A stretch of DNA of 8,933 nt, taken from Darwinibacter acetoxidans_A (GTDB lineage Bacteria > Bacillota > Limnochordia > Darwinibacteriales > Darwinibacteriaceae). A model generated the notes under the pieces. It did not search any database, was not told the DNA's origin, and saw only the letters and a program-made list of their open reading frames with translations. Location: NCBI GenBank assembly GCA_041936745.1, contig JBHGWS010000082.1, positions 1-8,933 of the forward strand. Reading direction: 5' to 3'. This document shows positions 5,941 through 8,933 of the stretch, in pieces (position 1 is the stretch's first letter; each line of letters begins with the position of its first letter). The position numbers and the translations under genes are program-made.

Positions 5941-5969
5941 ATTTTAATGGCAAACATTAACATTGTCAA
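5941..5969 (-). promoter_or_regulatory. Sigma-A promoter of the DUF2089-DUF4097 operon
   Basis: TTGACA (minus strand, 5969 to 5964) and TAAAAT (5946 to 5941) are separated by exactly 17 bases. Transcription would start near 5934, giving a leader of about 54 bases. This is the best consensus promoter in the window. Confidence 0.8.
5944..5960. promoter_or_regulatory. Inverted repeat between the -35 and -10 boxes, operator candidate
   Basis: TTAATG and CATTAA form a perfect six-bp dyad with a five-base spacer. It occupies most of the promoter spacer and overlaps the -10 box, so a bound protein would block RNA polymerase. The DUF2089 HTH protein encoded just downstream is an obvious candidate ligand, but this is inference. 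Confidence 0.5.
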
Positions 5970-5981
5970 GTCAAAACGGGC

Positions 5982-6013
5982 AAAAAAAAGGAGCCGGTTT
6001 CGGCCCCTTTTTT
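5982..6013 (-). terminator. Intrinsic terminator of the minus-strand small barrel gene
   Basis: A G/C-rich stem (6001-6007 with 5990-5996, one wobble) has a four-base loop and is flanked by an A-run and a U-run. On the minus strand it ends with eight U (5989 to 5982). Its symmetry would also allow termination on the plus strand. Confidence 0.8.
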
Positions 6014-6028
6014 GATTCTTAATCCCGC

Positions 6029-6661
6029 TTAAAATCTTATGACTAACCCCCCGCCGTAAATCAGGCCGGAACTTTTTTGTTCACCGATCTTGCCGCTGGT
6101 GTGCAGAAGAGTGCCCTGAATCCCTAAATCGTTATACACCTCGTAGCTGACAGAAACCCTGCCCGCAAGAAAGGTGTTTTCGCCCTCTTCTTCATATTTA
6201 AATTTAGGGGCATAGCTTAAATCCCCGGCCAGATTAACCTGCGGATGCAGCTGAAAATCGAAACCGAACTTACCGTAAATACCGCCGCCTTTAAACTCTT
6301 CCCCGTAATTTACTTTGTGGCTGAGCCAGCCGCCGCCTAAGTAGATATCCAAATCCGCATCGGCTGAAACCACAAATTTAGCGCCGCCGGCCATAATACT
6401 TTCGGAAAAATTCGAGCCGCCGGCCACTTCCTCTCCGTCCAACTCGACCGGATTCAGGGAAAGGAACAAACCATCGGCTAAAATTTGCGGGAAGATTCGG
6501 GCTTGAGCCGCAACTAAAAATCCCCTGTTTTCAGTTGCGACTCCTCCCAACTCGCCTTGGCCGAAAACGTAGGTGGCATCGGCTTGGAAGGAAGAAGCAC
6601 CGGCAGTGAAACTGAACAAGAGCACGACAAGTATAGCTAAACCAAGCATTTTTCTGTTCAT
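6029..6661 (-). CDS. Small outer-membrane beta-barrel-like protein, 210 aa
   Basis: This is an exported envelope protein of unknown substrate. Residues 1-22 form a Sec signal peptide with a long hydrophobic core and an AGA cleavage site. The rest alternates short amphipathic strands with Gly/Asp/Glu turns (for example DIYLGGGW, GKFGFDFQL, GRVSVSYEV, GGGLVIRF) and ends in Phe, as expected of a BAM-assembled barrel of roughly eight strands. The size resembles OmpW/OmpX-like barrels, but I cannot assign a family. The ATG at 6661 has a GAAAGGA site eight bases upstream. It is transcribed divergently from another small barrel gene whose C-terminal half looks similar. A lone terminator at 5982-6013 suggests a single-gene transcript. 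Confidence 0.7.
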   Translation of the reverse strand: MNRKMLGLAILVVLLFSFTAGASSFQADATYVFGQGELGGVATENRGFLVAAQARIFPQILADGLFLSLNPVELDGEEVAGGSNFSESIMAGGAKFVVSADADLDIYLGGGWLSHKVNYGEEFKGGGIYGKFGFDFQLHPQVNLAGDLSYAPKFKYEEEGENTFLAGRVSVSYEVYNDLGIQGTLLHTSGKIGEQKSSGLIYGGGLVIRF

Positions 6662-6715
6662 ACTACCAATCCTTTCTTTAAAAGGCTTTCTTAATTGGTT
6701 CGTGCTTCTTGTTGC

Positions 6716-6740
6716 AAACCCTGCCGCCCCGGCAGGGTTT
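6716..6740. repeat. Perfect 10-bp inverted repeat in the divergent barrel intergenic region
   Basis: AAACCCTGCC and its complement flank a five-base GCCCC loop. No U-tract follows on either strand, so it is not an intrinsic terminator. It lies close to midway between the two start codons (about 67 and 79 bases away) and could be an operator for both genes or a 5' mRNA hairpin. The surrounding sequence (6662-6806) shows only a weak minus-strand TTGCAA-17-TTAAGA promoter candidate. Confidence 0.6.
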
Positions 6741-6806
6741 CCCCAAACTTGCTCGAATTAGTATTTGACGCTGCGCCAATGAAAGCGCGGAAAGGAGTGG
6801 ACAGCT

Positions 6807-7463
6807 GTGCGAAAAAGCTTTAAACTTACCTGCCTTACCCTGCTTTTGCTCACCCTTTTTACTTTTCCGGCAGATGCCGGCTTCAAGCTCAGCCCCCAAC
6901 TGGGCTTTGGAGTCACTTCCTTTCGGGGAGCCTTAAGTGGTAACGAAAACTACCGGGCCAACGAATGGTTAACCCGCCTTACCTTTACTTATGAACACAA
7001 GGATTTACTTTTCACAGGCGAATACCACAGCGGCAACGGCCTGGGCGAAGGCAGGCCGGGCCGTGTTGTTGCCGAAATAGGTGCTAATTACCTGATCTTA
7101 CAAGACGATATACTGCGCGTCTACGGCGGCATCGGCTATCAGCATTTGAAAGTCGCACCGCCTCATGCCAACCTCAGCTTGACGGGGGGAGATTTCGTGG
7201 GCCAGGCCTTAGTTGCCATTGAAATCTTAGATGAATTGGACGCCACGCTGACGGTCAAAGGATCGCCTTGGTTGAAATGGCCCGAGGCGGGCGGCAAAAA
7301 AGGCGGTTCATTTGCCTATGACCTCTCTTTGGCTTACGATTTCAAAGAGGAATACGGGCTGCGGTTGGGGCTTTTGGGCGGCAGGTATCAAATACCGTTG
7401 GAGGGCAAATCGACCTCTGCGGCCTTTACCGGCGTTAACCTCGGTTTGATTTGGCGCTTTTAA
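6807..7463 (+). CDS. Small outer-membrane beta-barrel-like protein, 218 aa
   Basis: This is an exported envelope protein of unknown function and the only plus-strand gene here. Residues 1-24 form a signal peptide (RKSFK, a leucine-rich core, then a PADA cleavage site). The mature protein is built of amphipathic strands such as LRVYGGIGYQHLKV, FAYDLSLAYDF and GVNLGLIWRF, and ends in Arg-Phe, the barrel signature. The cysteine at position 9 is inside the hydrophobic segment and is not a lipobox. The start is GTG at 6807, with AAAGGAG nine bases upstream. It diverges from the 6029-6661 gene, which it resembles in length and C-terminal layout, so the two may be old paralogues. It converges on uvrC with 26 bases between stop codons. 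Confidence 0.7.
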   Translation: MRKSFKLTCLTLLLLTLFTFPADAGFKLSPQLGFGVTSFRGALSGNENYRANEWLTRLTFTYEHKDLLFTGEYHSGNGLGEGRPGRVVAEIGANYLILQDDILRVYGGIGYQHLKVAPPHANLSLTGGDFVGQALVAIEILDELDATLTVKGSPWLKWPEAGGKKGGSFAYDLSLAYDFKEEYGLRLGLLGGRYQIPLEGKSTSAAFTGVNLGLIWRF

Positions 7464-7498
7464 AAGGAGAAGAGGGTTAACCGCAGCGGTTAGCCCTC
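7464..7498 (-). terminator. Hairpin terminator at the end of uvrC, in the convergent gap
   Basis: A 12-pair stem (7487-7498 with 7472-7483, one wobble) with a three-base loop overlaps the uvrC stop codon. On the minus strand it is followed by the T-rich TTCTCCTTTT. No T-run follows on the plus strand, so it serves uvrC first; the plus-strand barrel gene may end here less efficiently. Confidence 0.6.
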
Positions 7499-8933
7499 CT
7501 GTAGATGCCGGTAGATTTCTTCTGCCAGCTTTTTACTGATTCCTTTTACCCCGCACAAGTCTTCGACAGAAGCCTGCCGAATTTTTGTTACCGTGCCGAA
7601 GTGCTGAATCAGCGCTTTTTTCCGCTTCGGCCCAACACCCGGTATGTCATCCAAAAGGGAGCGGCGGGCGCCTTTCCGGCGTAAATTGCGGTGGTAGGAA
7701 AGGGCAAAGCGGTGGGCTTCATCCCGAATCTGCCTTAAAAGCAGCAGACCCGGTGCATCGCGGGAAAGTAAAACAGGCTGGGAGCGGCCGGCCAGATAGA
7801 TTTCTTCCCGCTTTTCCGCCAAAGCCAAAAACGGCATTTTAAGGCCCAATTCCGCCTTGATTTCCAAAGCGGCCCCCAGCTGGCCTTTACCCCCGTCGAT
7901 GAGCACTGCTTGGGGGAAGGAGGCAAATTTACCCCCTTCGTCACCGCTTTCTTGTTCCTGCAGGCCCCGCTTAAAGCGCCTGCTCACAACCTCGCGCATC
8001 GCCTCATAATCATCGGGGCGGCCTTTTAAGCCGCGAATGCGAAACCGCCGATAATCGTCTGTTTTTAAAGAGCCGTTTTCCCAGACAACCAAAGATGCTA
8101 CTACATAGGAGCCGTGAATATTGGAGACGTCAAATGCTTCGATCCGCCGCGGCGGGTTTTTAAGATCCAGCAGTTTTTGCAGGTCAGCCTGTGCCCGCTT
8201 TAAAAACCTTCTTCTGTGTTCTTCCCTGCCTTTCACCTCCCGCAGCACAGCTTCGGCGTTTTTCATGACCAGATCGATAAAGTGCTTCTTCTCGCCTCTC
8301 TGGGGACGGCGCAGATAGACGCGCCCACCCCGCAGGCCGCCGAGCCATTTCTCTAAAAGCTCCGGTTGTTCAACGGCTGCCGGCAGGTAAATTTCCCGCG
8401 GGATATAAGAAGCCTCTTCGTAGAACTGCTGGATAAAGCCGCGCAAAATTTCCGGTGCTTCCTCAGTGGCGGAACAGTCCAACAAGAAGTGCTCCCTGCC
8501 GATAAGCTTACCCCGCCGCACTAAAAACACCTGGACGCAGGCTAGTTCCCCTTCCCGGGCATAACCGAGGAAGTCCTGGTCTTCTTTGTGTTCGGCAACT
8601 ATTTTTTGCCTCTCTGCAATAGTTTCCAAATCCTGTATTTGATTGCGAATTCGAGCGGCTTTTTCAAATTCCAAATTCTCCGCGGCCTTCAGCATCCTTG
8701 CGGTTAATTCGGGCACTAAACGGTCAATGCGCCCTTCTAAAAATAGGATTACTTCATCGATCATTTCCCCGTATTTTTCTTTACTGACAAAACCGGCGCA
8801 GGGGGCCAAGCAGCGGCCGATGTGGTAATTTAAGCAGGGCCGCTCCCGGCTGCCTTCCGTAATGTTTTTACGGCAGCTGCGGATAGGAAAAAGCGTCCGC
8901 AAAAAGGAAAGCGTATTTCTAACAGCCGCCACA
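7490..8933 (-). CDS. uvrC: UvrC, excinuclease ABC subunit C (N-terminus outside the window)
   Basis: UvrC makes both incisions in nucleotide excision repair together with UvrB. The 480 codons present run from just after the GIY-YIG domain to the stop, so roughly the first 130 residues are missing beyond the right edge; the GTG at the edge is an internal valine. In fragment numbering, Cys20, 33, 41 and 45 match the iron-sulfur cluster spacing, and 75-111 is the UVR domain that binds UvrB. The RNase H-like 5' nuclease shows AFDVSN with Asp268, LIDGGKGQ with Asp346 and DEAHRFA with His407. Two helix-hairpin-helix motifs (about 426-478, IPGVGPKRKK and VKGISKKLAEE) bind DNA. No key residue visible here is missing. 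Any upstream neighbours lie beyond the window. Confidence 0.97.
   Translation of the reverse strand, partial: VAAVRNTLSFLRTLFPIRSCRKNITEGSRERPCLNYHIGRCLAPCAGFVSKEKYGEMIDEVILFLEGRIDRLVPELTARMLKAAENLEFEKAARIRNQIQDLETIAERQKIVAEHKEDQDFLGYAREGELACVQVFLVRRGKLIGREHFLLDCSATEEAPEILRGFIQQFYEEASYIPREIYLPAAVEQPELLEKWLGGLRGGRVYLRRPQRGEKKHFIDLVMKNAEAVLREVKGREEHRRRFLKRAQADLQKLLDLKNPPRRIEAFDVSNIHGSYVVASLVVWENGSLKTDDYRRFRIRGLKGRPDDYEAMREVVSRRFKRGLQEQESGDEGGKFASFPQAVLIDGGKGQLGAALEIKAELGLKMPFLALAEKREEIYLAGRSQPVLLSRDAPGLLLLRQIRDEAHRFALSYHRNLRRKGARRSLLDDIPGVGPKRKKALIQHFGTVTKIRQASVEDLCGVKGISKKLAEEIYRHLQEG

Noticed and set aside
6766..6790. TTGACG as the -35 of a promoter for the plus-strand barrel gene, and a GCGC dyad next to it
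   Set aside because: No -10 box lies 16-18 bases downstream before the ribosome binding site. The four-base GCGC dyad is too short to mean much.
1..8933. CRISPR arrays, tRNA/rRNA genes, insertion sequences
   Set aside because: No regularly spaced direct repeats, tRNA cloverleaf or CCA-proximal T-arm, rRNA-like segments, transposase frames or terminal inverted repeats were found.

Overview
The window looks like a chromosomal segment of a diderm (outer-membrane-bearing) member of the Bacillota. Three genes encode Sec-exported, beta-strand-rich proteins that end in an aromatic phenylalanine, as outer-membrane barrels do. The DUF2089 regulator, the YvlB/LiaX-like DUF4097 protein, AGGAGG-type ribosome binding sites, frequent TTG/GTG starts and hairpin-plus-U-tract terminators are all typical of Bacillota. 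A Limnochordia- or Halanaerobia-like host is my inference; no rRNA is present to settle it.

Layout from left to right, with almost everything on the minus strand. Positions 1-7 are the first two codons of a gene running off the left edge. It is preceded by a long leader (8 to about 340) that shares blocks with the leader of the next gene. Positions 395-1690 encode a 431-residue porin-like barrel, which has its own terminator (338-369) and a 270-base structured leader (1691-1961). Positions 2090-3199 encode the ATPase of a CUT1-type sugar ABC importer. A sigma-A-like -10 box and a 27-bp palindrome sit just upstream of it. Positions 3337-4158 encode a Cof-type HAD phosphatase whose start lies 19 bases after an intrinsic terminator. 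Positions 4350-5880 hold a two-gene operon: a zinc-ribbon/HTH DUF2089 regulator and a DUF4097 protein with NGS repeats. It has a clear promoter (5941-5969) and a strong terminator (4294-4325).

Two small barrel genes (6029-6661 minus, 6807-7463 plus) diverge from a 145-base region centred on a perfect 10-bp inverted repeat, and look like distant paralogues. At the right edge (7490 to the end, minus) is uvrC without its N-terminal GIY-YIG domain, converging on the plus-strand barrel gene.

The functional themes are the cell envelope (barrels and a LiaX-like stress module), sugar uptake and phosphate-ester metabolism (importer ATPase, HAD phosphatase) and DNA repair (UvrC). The most unusual content is the pair of long leaders at 8-340 and 1691-2040. 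They share a near-identical 16-base element at almost the same distance from the start codon. Each can also form several stems, and I cannot match either to a known riboswitch class.
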